Shown: positions 8,686 through 19,902, counted from the first letter of the stretch. The stretch is DNA of 64,000 nt from Lysobacteraceae bacterium (GCA_004143945.1 SEHB01000005.1:1-64000); one strand, 5' to 3'. The notes: generated by a model from the sequence alone, not told the origin. Made by a program: numbers and translations.

Positions 8686-10439
8686 GTCGACGCGAGCCGT
8701 TCGATCGCTTCGAGCAGGGTGGGGTTGTCCGGGTCCTTGCGCCGCGCTTCGTCCCAGACCCGGCGGGCCTCCGCGCGCTCGCCCTTGACCCACAGGACTT
8801 CGCCGAGGTGCGCCGCGATTTCCGCATCCGGCTGCTTCGCGTGCGCGCGGCGCAATTGCGCGAGCGACGCCTCGAGGTCGCCCATGCGATAACGCACCCA
8901 GCCCATGCTATCGATGATCGCGGCTTCGTCGGGCTTGAGCTCGAGTGCGCGCTGCACCAGCTGCAAGGCCTCGCCGAGGCGCGGGTCGCCGGGCTTGCTG
9001 TCGTCGGCGAGCGTGTATCCGAGCGCGTTCATCGCCTCGGCATCATCCGGCGACAGCGCGAGCACGCGGCGCAGGTCGCGCTCGCCCGCGGCCATGTCGC
9101 CCTGTTCGACCGCGAACAGCGCGCGCGAATACAGCAGGCGGGTGTCGTCGGGTTGCGCGGCGAGCGCGCGGTCGTAGACGGCGAGCGCCTCGCGCGGTCG
9201 CTTCGCGTTCGCGAGCAGGTCGGCTTCCAGCAGCCACGCATTGCGCTGGCGCAGGCGGTCGCCGGCCGACACCTCGGCGAGGCGCCGCAGCTGCGCGACG
9301 GCCTCGTCGGTGCGGCCGAGGTCGCCGAGCACGACGCTCGCGCGCATCTGCGCGTCGAACCAGTGCTCGTCGTCGATCGTGATGCCGCGGTACCACGCGA
9401 GTGCTTCTTCGCGCCGGTCGAGCATTTCGGCGACCTGGCCGAGCAGGTACTGGCGCTTCGCGCTGCGCGCGCTGTCGTCGGCCTGCACCTCGCGGTAGAG
9501 CGCGCCGAGCGCCTTGTGGTCCTCGGCGCGGGCGGCGTATGCGGCACGCGCCGCATAGGTGGTGTCGTCCTGCGTTCCCGCCGCGAGCACGCGCGCGGCC
9601 GCCGCGTTGTCGCCCTGTTCGGCCAGCAAGGCCGCGTAGCCCCCGCGCAGGCGCAGGCTGCCGGGCTGGCGTTGCAGCGACTCGGCATACGTCGCGCCCG
9701 CGGCGGCCTTGTCGCCGCTGTCGAGCGCGAGTCGCGCGCTCCAGGAATACGCATCGGCACCGTGGAAGCGCGCTACCGCGGCATCAGCCAACTCGCGTGC
9801 GAACGGCTTGTCGTCGAGCTTGAACGCGAGCTGGCTCGCGGCAACCCAGTTCGACTCCGCCGTCGCGAGGCGTTCGGGCGTCGCGAGCCGGCGCAGCACG
9901 CGTGCGGCGAGCGGCTTGTCCGACGCGTTCATCAGTGCCTGCGCGACGAGGCGCCAGGCCTGGCTCTCGCCGCGGGATACGAGGTCGGACAGCGCCGCAT
10001 GCGCCGCATCGGCGCGATCCTCGCCGAGCGCGATCCAGCCGCGTGCCTGCTGCACGCCCGGTGCGGCAGGCGCCAGCTGTTGCCAGCGCGCGACCGCCTG
10101 CGACGCGAGCGGCCAGTCGCGGGCAGCCAACGCGAGGCGCGTGGCTTCCTCGGCGAGGCGCGCGTCGCCGGACAGCGCGGCCGCGCCCGCGAATCCACGA
10201 GCGGCGGCCGGGATGTCGTCGGCGTGCAGCGCGAATTGCGCGGCCAGCAGCTGCAGCAGCAGGTCCTGCTCGAGCGGCACCGGCGCGACCTCGACGGGTG
10301 CGGTCGATGCGCGCACTTCGGAGCGCGGCTGCACCGGGGTACAGGCCGCCAGCAGCGCGCCCGCGAGCGCGAACGCGAGGCCCGCGACGCGCCCGACACT
10401 GCGCGCAGCGATCGATCGGAATTCAATGACACACTGCAT
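8682..10439 (-). CDS. Tetratricopeptide-repeat lipoprotein
   Basis: A 585-residue protein. Residues 1-35 contain a hydrophobic segment ending LAGALLAACTP with a lipobox, so it is probably a lipoprotein; the stretch before the signal (MQCVIEFRSIAARS) is long, and a downstream start is possible. The rest is helical repeats, clearest in the last 170 residues, for example DDTRLLYSRALFAVEQGDM, DDAEAMNALGYTLADDSKPG, DEAAIIDSMGWVRYRMGDLE and EIAAHLGEVLWVKGERAEAR, each a 34-residue TPR. Such proteins act as scaffolds. Its conserved place upstream of lolB and divergent from hemA suggests an envelope role, but no specific function can be given. Confidence 0.85.
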   Translation of the reverse strand: MQCVIEFRSIAARSVGRVAGLAFALAGALLAACTPVQPRSEVRASTAPVEVAPVPLEQDLLLQLLAAQFALHADDIPAAARGFAGAAALSGDARLAEEATRLALAARDWPLASQAVARWQQLAPAAPGVQQARGWIALGEDRADAAHAALSDLVSRGESQAWRLVAQALMNASDKPLAARVLRRLATPERLATAESNWVAASQLAFKLDDKPFARELADAAVARFHGADAYSWSARLALDSGDKAAAGATYAESLQRQPGSLRLRGGYAALLAEQGDNAAAARVLAAGTQDDTTYAARAAYAARAEDHKALGALYREVQADDSARSAKRQYLLGQVAEMLDRREEALAWYRGITIDDEHWFDAQMRASVVLGDLGRTDEAVAQLRRLAEVSAGDRLRQRNAWLLEADLLANAKRPREALAVYDRALAAQPDDTRLLYSRALFAVEQGDMAAGERDLRRVLALSPDDAEAMNALGYTLADDSKPGDPRLGEALQLVQRALELKPDEAAIIDSMGWVRYRMGDLEASLAQLRRAHAKQPDAEIAAHLGEVLWVKGERAEARRVWDEARRKDPDNPTLLEAIERLAST

Positions 10440-10592
10440 GCAAAGCCTTGTCTTGCTTGATATCGCAGGTCCGCGCCCGCACAATCCGGACCGCCTGCGG
10501 CAGGCGGCGCTGCGCCGGCTTAGCTTAGCCGATTCGCACGCGACCCCGGCGCGGATGGCGACCGAAACCGCGAGATCCTGCCTGCCTCCACC

Positions 10593-11873
10593 ATGGCGCT
10601 GATTGCCCTCGGACTCAACCACCAGACCGCCCCGCTCGCGCTGCGTGAGCGCGTCGCCTTCCCGGCCGACGCGACGACGCCCGCGCTCGCGGCGCTCTCG
10701 GCCGAGCCCGGCGTGCAGGAGGCCGCGATCCTCTCGACCTGCAATCGCACCGAGATCTACTGCAACGTCGAGGCCGGCGCCGAGCACGTCCCCGGCGGCT
10801 GGCTGCACCGCCACCACGATCTCGCGGGCGCACGGATCGACGAATTCATGTACCGCCACGCCGACGCGGACGCGGTGCGCCACCTGTTCCGCGTCGCGAC
10901 CGGGCTCGAATCGATGGTGCTCGGCGAGCCGCAGATCCTCGGCCAGGTCAAGGAGGCGTATGCGAGCGCGCGCGCCGCGCAGACGCTGAAGGCACCGCTC
11001 GAGCGCCTGTTCCAGAACACCTTCGCGGTCGCCAAGCGCGTGCGGTCGGATACCCGCATCGGATCCAATCCGGTCTCGGTCGCGTTCACCGCCGTACGCC
11101 TCGCCGAACGCGTGTTCGCCGACCTCGGCGAAGCCTGCGTGCTGCTGGTCGGCGCGGGCGAAACGATCGAACTGGTCGCGCGCCACCTGACCGAGTCGAA
11201 CGTGCGGCGCCTGATCGTCGCGAACCGCACGCTCGAGAACGCACAGGTGCTCGCGACGCGCTTCGGCGGCTACGCGATCGCGCTGGCGGACCTGCCGCGC
11301 CACCTCGCCGAAGCCGACATCGTGATCTCGTCCACCGCAAGCCGCGAACCGGTGCTGCAGCGCGAACACGTCGCCGCCGCGATCGCCGCGCGGCGGCGCA
11401 AGCCGATGTTCCTCGTCGACATCGCGGTGCCGCGCGACATCGACCCGGGCGTGGCCACGCTCGAGGACGTCTACCTCTACACGATCGACGACCTGCGCGG
11501 GATCATCGACGAGAACCTGCGCTCGCGTCGCGAGGCCGCGATCCAGGCCGAGGCGATGATCGAACTCTCGGTCGAGCATTTCATGGGCTGGTGGCGCACG
11601 CTCGACCTGCGCAATCCGGTGGTGGAACTGCGCCGCAGCGCCGAGGCGGAGCGCGACGAGGCGTTGCAGAAGGCGCAGGCGATGCTCGCGCGCGGCAAGT
11701 CGCCCGACGAGGCGCTCGCGTTCCTCGCCAACACGCTGACCAACAAGTTGCTGCATGCACCGAGCGCGAACCTGCGCGCCGCCGCCCTGCGCGGCGACGA
11801 CGACCTGCTGCGGGCGGCGGAGCGGTTGTTCGAAGCTGCCGGGAACAGGGAATCGGGAATGGGGAATCGTTAG
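10593..11873 (+). CDS. hemA: Glutamyl-tRNA reductase
   Basis: A 426-residue enzyme that reduces glutamyl-tRNA to glutamate-1-semialdehyde, the first step of tetrapyrrole synthesis. The N-terminal [15 protein letters not shown] and [12 protein letters not shown] with the catalytic Cys identify the family. [17 protein letters not shown] and the NADPH-binding [17 protein letters not shown] follow, then [18 protein letters not shown] and a C-terminal dimerisation helix. The last residues [10 protein letters not shown] and the approach to the stop are encoded by a family A heptamer array (11841-11868), so the original C-terminus has been overwritten. It is followed by prfA, the usual pair. Confidence 0.96.
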   Translation: MALIALGLNHQTAPLALRERVAFPADATTPALAALSAEPGVQEAAILSTCNRTEIYCNVEAGAEHVPGGWLHRHHDLAGARIDEFMYRHADADAVRHLFRVATGLESMVLGEPQILGQVKEAYASARAAQTLKAPLERLFQNTFAVAKRVRSDTRIGSNPVSVAFTAVRLAERVFADLGEACVLLVGAGETIELVARHLTESNVRRLIVANRTLENAQVLATRFGGYAIALADLPRHLAEADIVISSTASREPVLQREHVAAAIAARRRKPMFLVDIAVPRDIDPGVATLEDVYLYTIDDLRGIIDENLRSRREAAIQAEAMIELSVEHFMGWWRTLDLRNPVVELRRSAEAERDEALQKAQAMLARGKSPDEALAFLANTLTNKLLHAPSANLRAAALRGDDDLLRAAERLFEAAGNRESGMGNR

Positions 11874-11933
11874 AAGCCCTGCAGTGCTCCACGATCGATT
11901 CCGGCCATTCCCCCTTCCCGATTTCCCATTCGC
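11841..11933. repeat. Inverted heptamer array, family A, between hemA and prfA
   Basis: Left arm GGGAACA, GGGAATC, GGGAATG, GGGAATC at 11841-11868 lies inside the end of hemA. After a 37-base spacer the inverted right arm CATTCCC, CCTTCCC, GATTTCC, CATTCGC runs 11906-11933 and ends seven bases before the prfA ATG. The left arm has four GGG runs separated by three or four bases, matching a canonical G-quadruplex motif. Confidence 0.88.
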
Positions 11934-11940
11934 GGCCCCC

Positions 11941-13023
11941 ATGCAACCCACGATCCAGCGCAAGCTCGAACAACTCGCCGAACGCCACGAGGAACTCGAG
12001 CACCTGCTCGCGAGCGCGGACGTGCTCGCCGATTCGAAGCGCCTGCGCGAGGTGTCGCGCGAACACGCGCAGCTCGCGCCGCTCGCGGCCGCGCTTCGCG
12101 CGTGGGAAGGCAACGGCAAGGCGCTGGCGGCATCGATCGCGATGCAAAAGGATCCCGAGCTGCGCGAGCTCGCGCTCGAGGAAGCCGAGGCGCTCGAAGG
12201 CGAGCGTGAACGTCTCGAGCGCGAGCTGAATCTGCTGCTGGTGCCGAAGGATCCGCGCGACGAAGGCAACCTGTTCCTCGAGATCCGCGCGGGGACCGGC
12301 GGCGACGAGGCCGCGATCTTCGCCGGCGACCTGCTGCGCATGTACCTGCGCCATGCCGAACGGCATCGCTGGAACGTCGAGATCCTGTCCTCGAGCGACG
12401 GCGAGCATGGCGGCTACAAGGAAGTGATCGCGCGCGTGGAGGGCCGCGGCGCCTACTCGCGGCTCAAGTACGAATCGGGCACGCATCGCGTGCAGCGCGT
12501 GCCCGCGACGGAGGCACAGGGACGCATCCACACGTCCGCCGCGACCGTCGCGATCCTGCCCGAACTCGACGAGGTCGACGAGATCGAACTCAGGGACGCC
12601 GACCTCAAGGTCGACACGTTCCGCGCGTCGGGCGCGGGCGGCCAGCACGTCAACAAGACCGACTCGGCGATCCGCATCACGCACCTGCCGAGCGGCATCG
12701 TGGTCGAGTGCCAGGACGAGCGCAGCCAGCACAAGAATCGTGCGCGCGCGCTGTCGCTGCTGAAGGCGCGACTGCTCGACGAGGAACGCAGCAAGCAGAG
12801 TGCGGCCCAGGCCGAATCGCGCCGCCTGCAGGTCGGCTCGGGCGACCGCAGCCAGCGCATCCGCACCTACAACTTCCCGCAGGGCCGGATCACCGACCAC
12901 CGCATCAACCTCACGCTGTACCGGCTGCCCGAGATCATCGCGGGCGACCTCGACGAACTCGTCGACGCGCTCACGCGCGAGGACCAGGCCGACCAGCTGC
13001 AGCTGCTGGCCGCGACCGCCTGA
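11941..13023 (+). CDS. prfA: Peptide chain release factor 1
   Basis: A 360-residue release factor recognising UAA and UAG. The codon-reading tripeptide PAT is visible in [18 protein letters not shown]. The catalytic GGQ is in [19 protein letters not shown]. The N-terminal coiled region begins [20 protein letters not shown], and the end contains [19 protein letters not shown]. The ATG at 11941 matches the family start; nothing resembling a Shine-Dalgarno precedes it, because the right arm of a heptamer array ends seven bases upstream. It may be translated by coupling to hemA. Confidence 0.97.
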   Translation: MQPTIQRKLEQLAERHEELEHLLASADVLADSKRLREVSREHAQLAPLAAALRAWEGNGKALAASIAMQKDPELRELALEEAEALEGERERLERELNLLLVPKDPRDEGNLFLEIRAGTGGDEAAIFAGDLLRMYLRHAERHRWNVEILSSSDGEHGGYKEVIARVEGRGAYSRLKYESGTHRVQRVPATEAQGRIHTSAATVAILPELDEVDEIELRDADLKVDTFRASGAGGQHVNKTDSAIRITHLPSGIVVECQDERSQHKNRARALSLLKARLLDEERSKQSAAQAESRRLQVGSGDRSQRIRTYNFPQGRITDHRINLTLYRLPEIIAGDLDELVDALTREDQADQLQLLAATA

Positions 13024-13025
13024 GG

Positions 13026-13766
13026 CTAGAGCGCGCGGCCGACCACGTCGCTGCGCAGGCGCGCGACCGGCGCGAGCGCGAGCGCGTCGCCTTCGCCGAT
13101 CGGCGAGTTGCTGCCCGCGGGCTTGAACGCGCACGCATAATCGGGTGGCGCCTGGCTGGCCGCGACGACCGAGTAGCAGACCGGCAGCATCAGGCTCGAT
13201 GCGACCGCGCGTCCACCGACCCGCTCGGGCTGGATGGCCCACTGCCGCACCGCGGCGACGGTGGCCTTCTCGAGCGAACTCGACGCGTTGAGGCCGAGTT
13301 CCGACTGCGGCTCGACCGCGACCACCGTGCCCGATGCGTCGTAGTCCACCTTCACCACGATCATCGCGAACAGGCCGCGCTTCAACGCCTGGTTCGGGAA
13401 GCGCGGGAAGTGCCGCCGGCTGCTTTCCGCATCGACGCGCCCGCCGGTGCGCGCATCGTCGATGCGGATCGCGTAGCGGTCGCCGTCCGCGGGAACGAAG
13501 CGGAGGTCGAGCGTCAGCGTGGTTTCGGTCGGTGCCGCGACGCCGTCGATGCGTCCGGGCTCGAAGCTCCAGCCGCTGATCGCACGCTCGAGCGGCGCGG
13601 CGACCGCGGGGTCCAGCGTGTCGATCGACTCGAGCTGCGTGACGGCGCCGCTGGCGTCGAGCGCAACCCGCCACGAGTGCGTGAGATGGAGGTCCTGCGC
13701 GGCCTTGGCCGCGAGGGCAGTACCGCAGGAGCACGATGCGACGAGGACGAACAGCAGACGGATCAT
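13026..13766 (-). CDS. Exported protein with two TonB C-terminal-like domains
   Basis: A 246-residue protein with a signal peptide (residues 1-20, ending ALAA). Two stretches resemble the TonB C-terminal fold. The first is about residues 25-90 (WRVALDASGAVTQLESIDT, then AISGWSFEPGRIDG). The second, about 115-185, has FPNQALKRGLFAMIVVKVDYD, ASSSLEKATVAAVRQWAIQP. It has no N-terminal transmembrane anchor or Pro-rich linker, so it is unlikely to be a working energy transducer; a soluble periplasmic role is inferred. It is convergent with prfA, separated by only two bases, leaving no room for a separate terminator. Confidence 0.65.
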   Translation of the reverse strand: MIRLLFVLVASCSCGTALAAKAAQDLHLTHSWRVALDASGAVTQLESIDTLDPAVAAPLERAISGWSFEPGRIDGVAAPTETTLTLDLRFVPADGDRYAIRIDDARTGGRVDAESSRRHFPRFPNQALKRGLFAMIVVKVDYDASGTVVAVEPQSELGLNASSSLEKATVAAVRQWAIQPERVGGRAVASSLMLPVCYSVVAASQAPPDYACAFKPAGSNSPIGEGDALALAPVARLRSDVVGRAL

Positions 13767-13835
13767 CGGCGTGGCCTCCTTGCGGCGTGCGACCGACTCT
13801 AGCGCAAAGGCACCGCGTCGGCAGCGACCGCGATC

Positions 13836-14993
13836 TCAGGTCGCGAGGCCGAACCAGCGTTCGACGATCGCCGAGTAGAGTCGCGGGAGCGCTTCGAGCT
13901 CGGACACCGCGACGTGTTCGTCGACCTGGTGGATGCTCGCATTGCACGGCCCGAGTTCGACCACTTCGGCGCCGAGCGGCGCGATGAAGCGGCCATCCGA
14001 GGTGCCGCCGCCGGTACTCTGTTCGGGTTCGATCCCGCAATGCTCGCGAATCGCCGCGACGGTGGCCTCGCGCAATGCACCCGCGCGCGTCGCGAACGGC
14101 TCGCCCGACAGCCACCAGTCGAGTTCGAACCCGACGCCGTGCGCGCGCAGGATCGCCTCGGTGCGCGCGCGCAGCGACGGCGCGCTGCTCGCGGTGCCGT
14201 AGCGGAAATTGAAGACCGCGCGCAGCTCGCCCGGGATCACGTTGTCGGCGCCGGTGCCCGCGCCGAGGTTGGACACCTGGAACGACGTCGGCGGAAACGC
14301 ACCGTCACCCTCGTCCCAGCGTTCGGCCGCGAGCGCGGCCAGCGCGGGCGCGAACGCATGGATGGGATTGAGCGCCTTCTCCGGATACGCGACGTGGCCC
14401 TGCACGCCGCGCACGCGCAGCCGCCCCGTCAGCGAGCCGCGGCGGCCGACGCGGATCAGGTCGCCGAGCCGCCGCATCGACGAAGGTTCGCCGACCACGC
14501 AGGCGTCGATGCGCTGGCCGCGCGCGCGGAACGCTTCGGCGACGCGCCGCACGCCGTCGACCGCGAGGCCTTCCTCGTCGGACGTCAGCAGCAGGGCGAG
14601 CGTGCCCGCGTGGCGGGGTTGCGCGCGCACGCAGGCCTCCAGCGCGACCACCATCGCGGCGACGCTGCCCTTCATGTCCGCCGCGCCACGGCCGTAAAGA
14701 CGTCCATCCCTGACCTCGGGCTCGAATGGCGCGCTGGACCATGCCTCGGCCGGGCCGCTCGGCACCACATCCGTATGCCCGAGGAACACGAACACCGGCG
14801 CGCCCTCGCCATGCGTCGCCCACAGGTTGTCGACATCACCGTGGCGCATGCGTTCGATCGCGAAGCCCGCCGCCGCGAGGCGCACAGCGACGAGGTCCTG
14901 GCAACCCGCGTCGTCCGGCGTGAGCGATGCGCGCCGGACCAGCTCGCACGCGAGCGCGACCACATCGCTCGCTGCGCGCGGGTCAGCTGCCAT
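13836..14993 (-). CDS. dapE: Succinyl-diaminopimelate desuccinylase
   Basis: A 385-residue M20-family dizinc enzyme of lysine/diaminopimelate synthesis. Metal and catalytic motifs are [41 protein letters not shown] and the C-terminal [10 protein letters not shown] plus [14 protein letters not shown]. It lies in one run with dapD and the ArsC-like gene. The start at 14993 ([12 protein letters not shown]) overlaps the ArsC-like gene by 11 bases; a longer upstream start exists but would extend further into that gene and adds a tail not typical of DapE. Confidence 0.95.
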   Translation of the reverse strand: MAADPRAASDVVALACELVRRASLTPDDAGCQDLVAVRLAAAGFAIERMRHGDVDNLWATHGEGAPVFVFLGHTDVVPSGPAEAWSSAPFEPEVRDGRLYGRGAADMKGSVAAMVVALEACVRAQPRHAGTLALLLTSDEEGLAVDGVRRVAEAFRARGQRIDACVVGEPSSMRRLGDLIRVGRRGSLTGRLRVRGVQGHVAYPEKALNPIHAFAPALAALAAERWDEGDGAFPPTSFQVSNLGAGTGADNVIPGELRAVFNFRYGTASSAPSLRARTEAILRAHGVGFELDWWLSGEPFATRAGALREATVAAIREHCGIEPEQSTGGGTSDGRFIAPLGAEVVELGPCNASIHQVDEHVAVSELEALPRLYSAIVERWFGLAT

Positions 14994-15363
14994 CGCGGCG
15001 CCCGGGGCGGGTTCCGAACAGCTTCTTGAACGCGGCGTCACTGAAGCCCTGGTGCCGCTGGCCGTCTTCGGTGACCACGAGCGGCCGACGGATCAGCGCG
15101 GGGTGCTCCCGCAGCAGCAAGGTCCACTCGGCATCGCTGCCGGGCGACTTGCGCGCAGGCGGCAGGCCGCGCCAGGTCGTCGATGCGCGATTGATGAACG
15201 CATCCCAGCCGCCGAGCGCGGCCGCCCATGCCTTGAGCTCGGGCGCGGGAATCGGATGCGCGCGGTAGTCGACGAACGCGTGCGACACGCCGGCCCGGTC
15301 GAGCCAGTTGCGCGCCTTCCTGCAGGTGTCGCAGGTGGTGAGGCCGTAGAGGGTCGCTTGCAT
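14983..15363 (-). CDS. ArsC/Spx-family thioredoxin-fold reductase
   Basis: A 126-residue protein with a CxxC start, [20 protein letters not shown], typical of the ArsC/Spx/YffB group. It continues VDYRAHPIP, a central [11 protein letters not shown] and [11 protein letters not shown], the conserved Arg-rich strand. It is commonly found between dapD and dapE in xanthomonads, sometimes annotated as arsenate reductase, but that activity is unproven for this subgroup. The ATG at 15363 directly abuts a family C heptamer repeat, so the region that should hold a ribosome-binding site reads CTCAGCCCTG and has none. Translation may depend on coupling or on a leader-independent mode. Confidence 0.85.
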   Translation of the reverse strand: MQATLYGLTTCDTCRKARNWLDRAGVSHAFVDYRAHPIPAPELKAWAAALGGWDAFINRASTTWRGLPPARKSPGSDAEWTLLLREHPALIRRPLVVTEDGQRHQGFSDAAFKKLFGTRPGRRDGS

Positions 15364-15365
15364 CA

Positions 15366-15513
15366 GGGCTGAGGGCTGAGGGCTGAGAGCCGGGATTGTG
15401 GCCGGGTTGGGTCTGCGCGTGAAGCCGCAGCACGCAGGACATCACGCGTCGGCCAGCACGCCGCGCCGACCTGAGCCCTCAGCCCTCAGCCCTCAGCCCT
15501 CAGCCCTCAGCCC
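15366..15513. repeat. Inverted heptamer array, family C (GGGCTGA units), between dapD and the ArsC-like gene
   Basis: The left arm has three GGGCTGA units at 15366-15386. An 85-base spacer follows. The inverted right arm at 15472-15513 is one TGAGCCC and five TCAGCCC units. On the minus strand, the coding direction, this is six G-first units carrying GGG runs every seven bases and TGA every seven bases. The element begins two bases from the ArsC-like start codon and ends 14 bases from the dapD stop. Confidence 0.9.
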
Positions 15514-15526
15514 TGGGTTTCAAGCA

Positions 15527-16342
<816 letters not shown>

Positions 16343-16349
16343 GCAGGAT

Positions 16350-19013
16350 TCACTCGCGGGTTCGTGGCAGGTCGGGGCCGAGGCGATCGAGCAGCGCGGC
16401 CTGCAACGCGTCGCGCGTCGCGTCGCCGAGGACGGCACCCGATTCGCCGGTCAGGACGAAGAAGTCTTCCACACGCTCGCCGAAGGTCGCAATGCGCGCA
16501 TCGTGCACGCGAACGCGCGCCGCGTGCAGCACCTGCGCGACTTCCGCGAGCAGCCCGGGCCGATCGCTGCACACCAGCGCGAGCTGGGTCGCGCCGTCGC
16601 GTTCGCTGAACTCTACGCGTGGCGCACGCTGGAAGTGGCGCAGGCGACGCGGCAATCCGCGCCGCGCGACGCGCGCGCGCAGCTCGCGTGCGCCGAGCAC
16701 GCGCGCGAGCTCCGCCTGCAACCGCTGCGCGCGCCCCGCTTCGGTCTCCGCGTCACCGTCTGCGTCGAGCAGGTCGAAGGTCGCGAACATGCGCGCATCG
16801 TCGCCGACCAGCAGGCGCGCCGAAACGATGTTGAAACCGAGCCGGTCGAGCGTCGCGGTGATCGCGGCGAACAGCATGTCGTGGTCGGGCGCGCACACGA
16901 ACAGCATCGCGCCGGCGCGGCGCGAGCGCGGCAGCGTCGCGACGACGAGCGCGCCGGCCGGCGCCGCGGCGATCGTGCGTGCTTGCCACGCGAGCACCTC
17001 GACGCGATGGCGCAGGAAGCCACGCGGCGGCAGGCGCGCGAGCACCTCGTCCGCTCGCGCGGGCGGCATGCCTTCCTGCACGAGCTGCGCGCGCACCGCC
17101 TCGCGGCAGGCCGCTCCGCGCGCGGCGGCCTGCGGCGGCTGCTCGAGCCCGGCGCGGAGCGCGTAGCGTGCGGCCGCATGCAGGTCGGCGAGCAGGCGCG
17201 CCTTCCATTCGTTCCAGAGCTTCGGATTGGTGCCCGCGATGTCCGCGATCGTGAGCAGGTAGAGGTGGTCGAGCCGCTCGCGCGATCCGACCTGGCTCGC
17301 GAACCGGTGCACGACGTCGGGGTCGGCGATGTCCTGGCGCTGCGCGGTGACGCTCATCAGCAGGTGCCAGCGCACGAGCCAGGCGACGAGGTCGATGTCC
17401 GCCTGCGGCAGGCCGAGCCGCGCACAGAACGCACGCGCCTCTTCCTCGCCGAGCACCGAGTGGTCGCCGCCGCGTCCCTTCGCGATGTCGTGGAACAGCG
17501 CGGCGAGCAGCAGCAGTTCGGGCTTGTCGAGCGCCGCGTGGACGTCGGCCGCGTGCGGGAATTCCTCGCGCGATGCGTCATCGGAGAAGCGCGCGACGTT
17601 GCGCAGCACGCGCAGCGTGTGCTCGTCGACGGTGTAGACGTGGAACAGGTCGTACTGCATGCGCCCGACCACCTGGCGGAACGCGGGCAGGATCGCCGCG
17701 AGCACGCCGTGGCGGTTCATGCGCGCCATCACCTCGACCGCGGGCGCGCCACGCCGCAGCAGCTCGAGGAACGCGACCAGCACGTGCGGATCGCGCGCGA
17801 ACGCGTTGCGGTGGCGCGCGAGCGCCTGCTGCAGCAGGCGCATCGTCTGCGACGACAGGCCGCGCACGGCCGGGTCGTCGAGCTGGGCGCCGAACACGTC
17901 GACGATCGCGCGCGGGCGCCTCAGGAACAGGCCTGCATCGCGCGGTTCGATGCGCGTGCCGATCGCGACGAAATCGCGGTCGAGCTCGCGCGGCGGGCCC
18001 GGCGGGGGTTCGAGCAGCTCGGTGCAGCGCTCGACCATCTGCGCGCCGAGGCGTTCGACGATCGTCGCCGCGCGATAGTACGCCTGCATGAACTGCTCGA
18101 CCGCGAGGTTGGTCGCGTGTTCGTCGACGAAGCCGAGCTCGGCCGCGAGCCGGCGCTGGTGGTCGAACAGCAACCGTTCCTCCGCACGGCCCGCGGCGAG
18201 GTGCAATGCGATGCGATGGCGCCGCAACGTCGCCTCGGCGCGTACCAGCGCGTCGCGCTCGGTCGCATCGAGCAGGCCCTGCCCGACCATCGCATCGAGG
18301 TCCGGCGCCGCCGCGATGCGGCGCCCGAGCCAGCGCATGAGGTCGATCGTGCGCAGGCCACCGGGGCCTTCCTTGAGGTTCGGCTCGAGGTTGTAGGCGG
18401 TGTCGTTGAAGCGCGCGAAGCGCCGCGCCTGCTCGCTGCGCTTGGCTTCGAGGAACGCGGACGCGGGCCACATCGAGGGTTCGTCGACGAGCTGCGCGAG
18501 CGCATGCGCGGGCTCGACCGCGCCCGCGAGCACGCGCGCATCGAGCAGCGCGGTGAAAACGGTGACGTCGGCGCGCGCGATCTCGCGACACTGCGCGGGC
18601 GTGCGCACCGCGTGCCCGGGCTTGAGCCCGACGTCCCAGAGGCAGGCGAAGAACGCTTCGAGCGCGCGCGCCTGGCGCGCGAGCGCGTCGGCCTCGCCGA
18701 GCACCAGCACGTCGACGTCCGAATGCGGGAACAGCAAGCCGCGGCCGTAGCCGCCGACCGCGAACAGCGTGCAGTCGGGCGCTTCGCCGAGGCAGGCCTG
18801 CCACGCGTGCAGCAACACGCGCTCGACCGACTGCGCGCGGAAGCGCAGCAGCGCGGTCGCGTCGGCACCGTCGCGGAACGCCGCGCCGGCCGCGCGATCC
18901 GCGTCGCCGAGCAACTGCCGCAGCGCGATGCGCGCGGCCGCGGAGACGCCGCTGCGCGGCATGGCCACGGGAAGGCGCGGCAGTTCGGGCAGCGCGGGCG
19001 CGAGCGGATGCAT
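16350..19013 (-). CDS. glnD: PII uridylyltransferase / uridylyl-removing enzyme
   Basis: An 887-residue nitrogen sensor that adds UMP to PII when glutamine is low and removes it when glutamine is high. The nucleotidyltransferase motif [20 protein letters not shown] is at residues 87-106. An HD hydrolase domain with [17 protein letters not shown] is in the middle. Two C-terminal ACT domains are visible in [20 protein letters not shown] and [22 protein letters not shown]. It heads the glnD-dapD-arsC-dapE run and lies 57 bases downstream of map. No glnB is in the window. Confidence 0.96.
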   Translation of the reverse strand: MHPLAPALPELPRLPVAMPRSGVSAAARIALRQLLGDADRAAGAAFRDGADATALLRFRAQSVERVLLHAWQACLGEAPDCTLFAVGGYGRGLLFPHSDVDVLVLGEADALARQARALEAFFACLWDVGLKPGHAVRTPAQCREIARADVTVFTALLDARVLAGAVEPAHALAQLVDEPSMWPASAFLEAKRSEQARRFARFNDTAYNLEPNLKEGPGGLRTIDLMRWLGRRIAAAPDLDAMVGQGLLDATERDALVRAEATLRRHRIALHLAAGRAEERLLFDHQRRLAAELGFVDEHATNLAVEQFMQAYYRAATIVERLGAQMVERCTELLEPPPGPPRELDRDFVAIGTRIEPRDAGLFLRRPRAIVDVFGAQLDDPAVRGLSSQTMRLLQQALARHRNAFARDPHVLVAFLELLRRGAPAVEVMARMNRHGVLAAILPAFRQVVGRMQYDLFHVYTVDEHTLRVLRNVARFSDDASREEFPHAADVHAALDKPELLLLAALFHDIAKGRGGDHSVLGEEEARAFCARLGLPQADIDLVAWLVRWHLLMSVTAQRQDIADPDVVHRFASQVGSRERLDHLYLLTIADIAGTNPKLWNEWKARLLADLHAAARYALRAGLEQPPQAAARGAACREAVRAQLVQEGMPPARADEVLARLPPRGFLRHRVEVLAWQARTIAAAPAGALVVATLPRSRRAGAMLFVCAPDHDMLFAAITATLDRLGFNIVSARLLVGDDARMFATFDLLDADGDAETEAGRAQRLQAELARVLGARELRARVARRGLPRRLRHFQRAPRVEFSERDGATQLALVCSDRPGLLAEVAQVLHAARVRVHDARIATFGERVEDFFVLTGESGAVLGDATRDALQAALLDRLGPDLPRTRE

Positions 19014-19070
19014 GGCGTCAGCGCCTCGTCGGCGCAGCGCGCGCCGGGGCGGCGCGCGGGTGGCGGCGGA

Positions 19071-19838
19071 TCAGGCGGCGGATGGCCAAGGCGTCAGGAT
19101 TTCGTGGCCGTCGTCGGTGACCGCGATCGTGTGTTCCCACTGCGCCGACAGCGAGTGGTCCTTGGTCACGACGGTCCAGCCATCGGGCAACAGGCGCGTG
19201 TGCGGCCGGCCCGCGTTGATCATCGGTTCGATCGTGAACGTCATGCCCTTCTGCAGCTTGAGGCCCGCGCCGGGCTGGCCGTAGTGCAGCACCTGCGGAT
19301 CCTCGTGGTAGACCTGCCCGATGCCGTGGCCGCAATACTCGCGCACGACCGAAAAGCCGGCCGATTCGGCATGCCGCTGGATCGCATGGCCGATGTCGCC
19401 GAGCGTCGCGCCCGGCCGCACCTCGCCGATTCCGCGCATCATCGCCTCGAACGTGGTGTCGACGAGGCGCCGCGCGAGCACCGAGGGCGAGCCGACGAAG
19501 TACATCCGGCTGGTGTCGCCGTGCCAGCCGTCCTTGATGACGGTCACGTCGATGTTGACGATGTCGCCGTCCTTGAGCAGCTTGCCCGGGCTCGGGATGC
19601 CGTGGCAGATCACGTGGTTGACCGAGGTGCAGACGGTCTTCGGGAATCCCTTGTAGCCGACGTTGGCCGGGATCGCGCCCTGGACGCGCACGATGTGCTC
19701 GTGCGCGAGCTGGTCCAGCTCCTCGGTGCTGACACCGGGCTTCACGTGGGGCACGAGCAGTTCCAGCACCTCGGCGGCCAGGCGGCCGGCGACGCGCATC
19801 TTCTCGATCTGCTCGGGGGTCTTGACGGTGACAGGCAT
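19071..19838 (-). CDS. map: Methionine aminopeptidase, type I
   Basis: A 255-residue dimetal enzyme that removes the initiator Met. Metal ligands are in [19 protein letters not shown] (two Asp), [12 protein letters not shown] (His), TIEPMI (Glu) and [11 protein letters not shown] (Glu). The N-terminal [20 protein letters not shown] is typical. It is divergent from rpsB, sharing the 329-base intergenic region that also holds the rpsB leader. This map/rpsB-tsf divergence is conserved in gammaproteobacteria. Confidence 0.97.
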   Translation of the reverse strand: MPVTVKTPEQIEKMRVAGRLAAEVLELLVPHVKPGVSTEELDQLAHEHIVRVQGAIPANVGYKGFPKTVCTSVNHVICHGIPSPGKLLKDGDIVNIDVTVIKDGWHGDTSRMYFVGSPSVLARRLVDTTFEAMMRGIGEVRPGATLGDIGHAIQRHAESAGFSVVREYCGHGIGQVYHEDPQVLHYGQPGAGLKLQKGMTFTIEPMINAGRPHTRLLPDGWTVVTKDHSLSAQWEHTIAVTDDGHEILTPWPSAA

Positions 19839-19884
19839 GGGATCTCGGTCGAAGGCGATGGTGGCGCCAGCGCGCCACCCGGGC

Positions 19885-19890
19885 TATAAT
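19885..19890 (+). promoter_or_regulatory. Probable -10 element of the rpsB promoter
   Basis: A perfect TATAAT lies at 19885-19890 in otherwise GC-rich DNA, between the divergent map and rpsB starts and about 278 bases upstream of the rpsB ATG. No good -35 hexamer is visible 16-18 bases upstream. The long distance implies a structured leader. Confidence 0.55.
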
Positions 19891-19902
19891 TCTATGGTTT
19901 CA

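Noticed and set aside
8556-10460. 634-codon open frame on the plus strand
   Set aside because: Antisense to the TPR lipoprotein gene, which has repeats, a lipobox and operon overlaps.
11755-11940. Longer N-terminus for prfA starting inside hemA
   Set aside because: It would translate hemA codons and a repeat, while the family start [12 protein letters not shown] fits ATG 11941 exactly.
15472-15513. Possible CRISPR-like array
   Set aside because: The units are 7 bases with no spacers between them and there are no cas genes; it is a tandem array paired with an inverted one.
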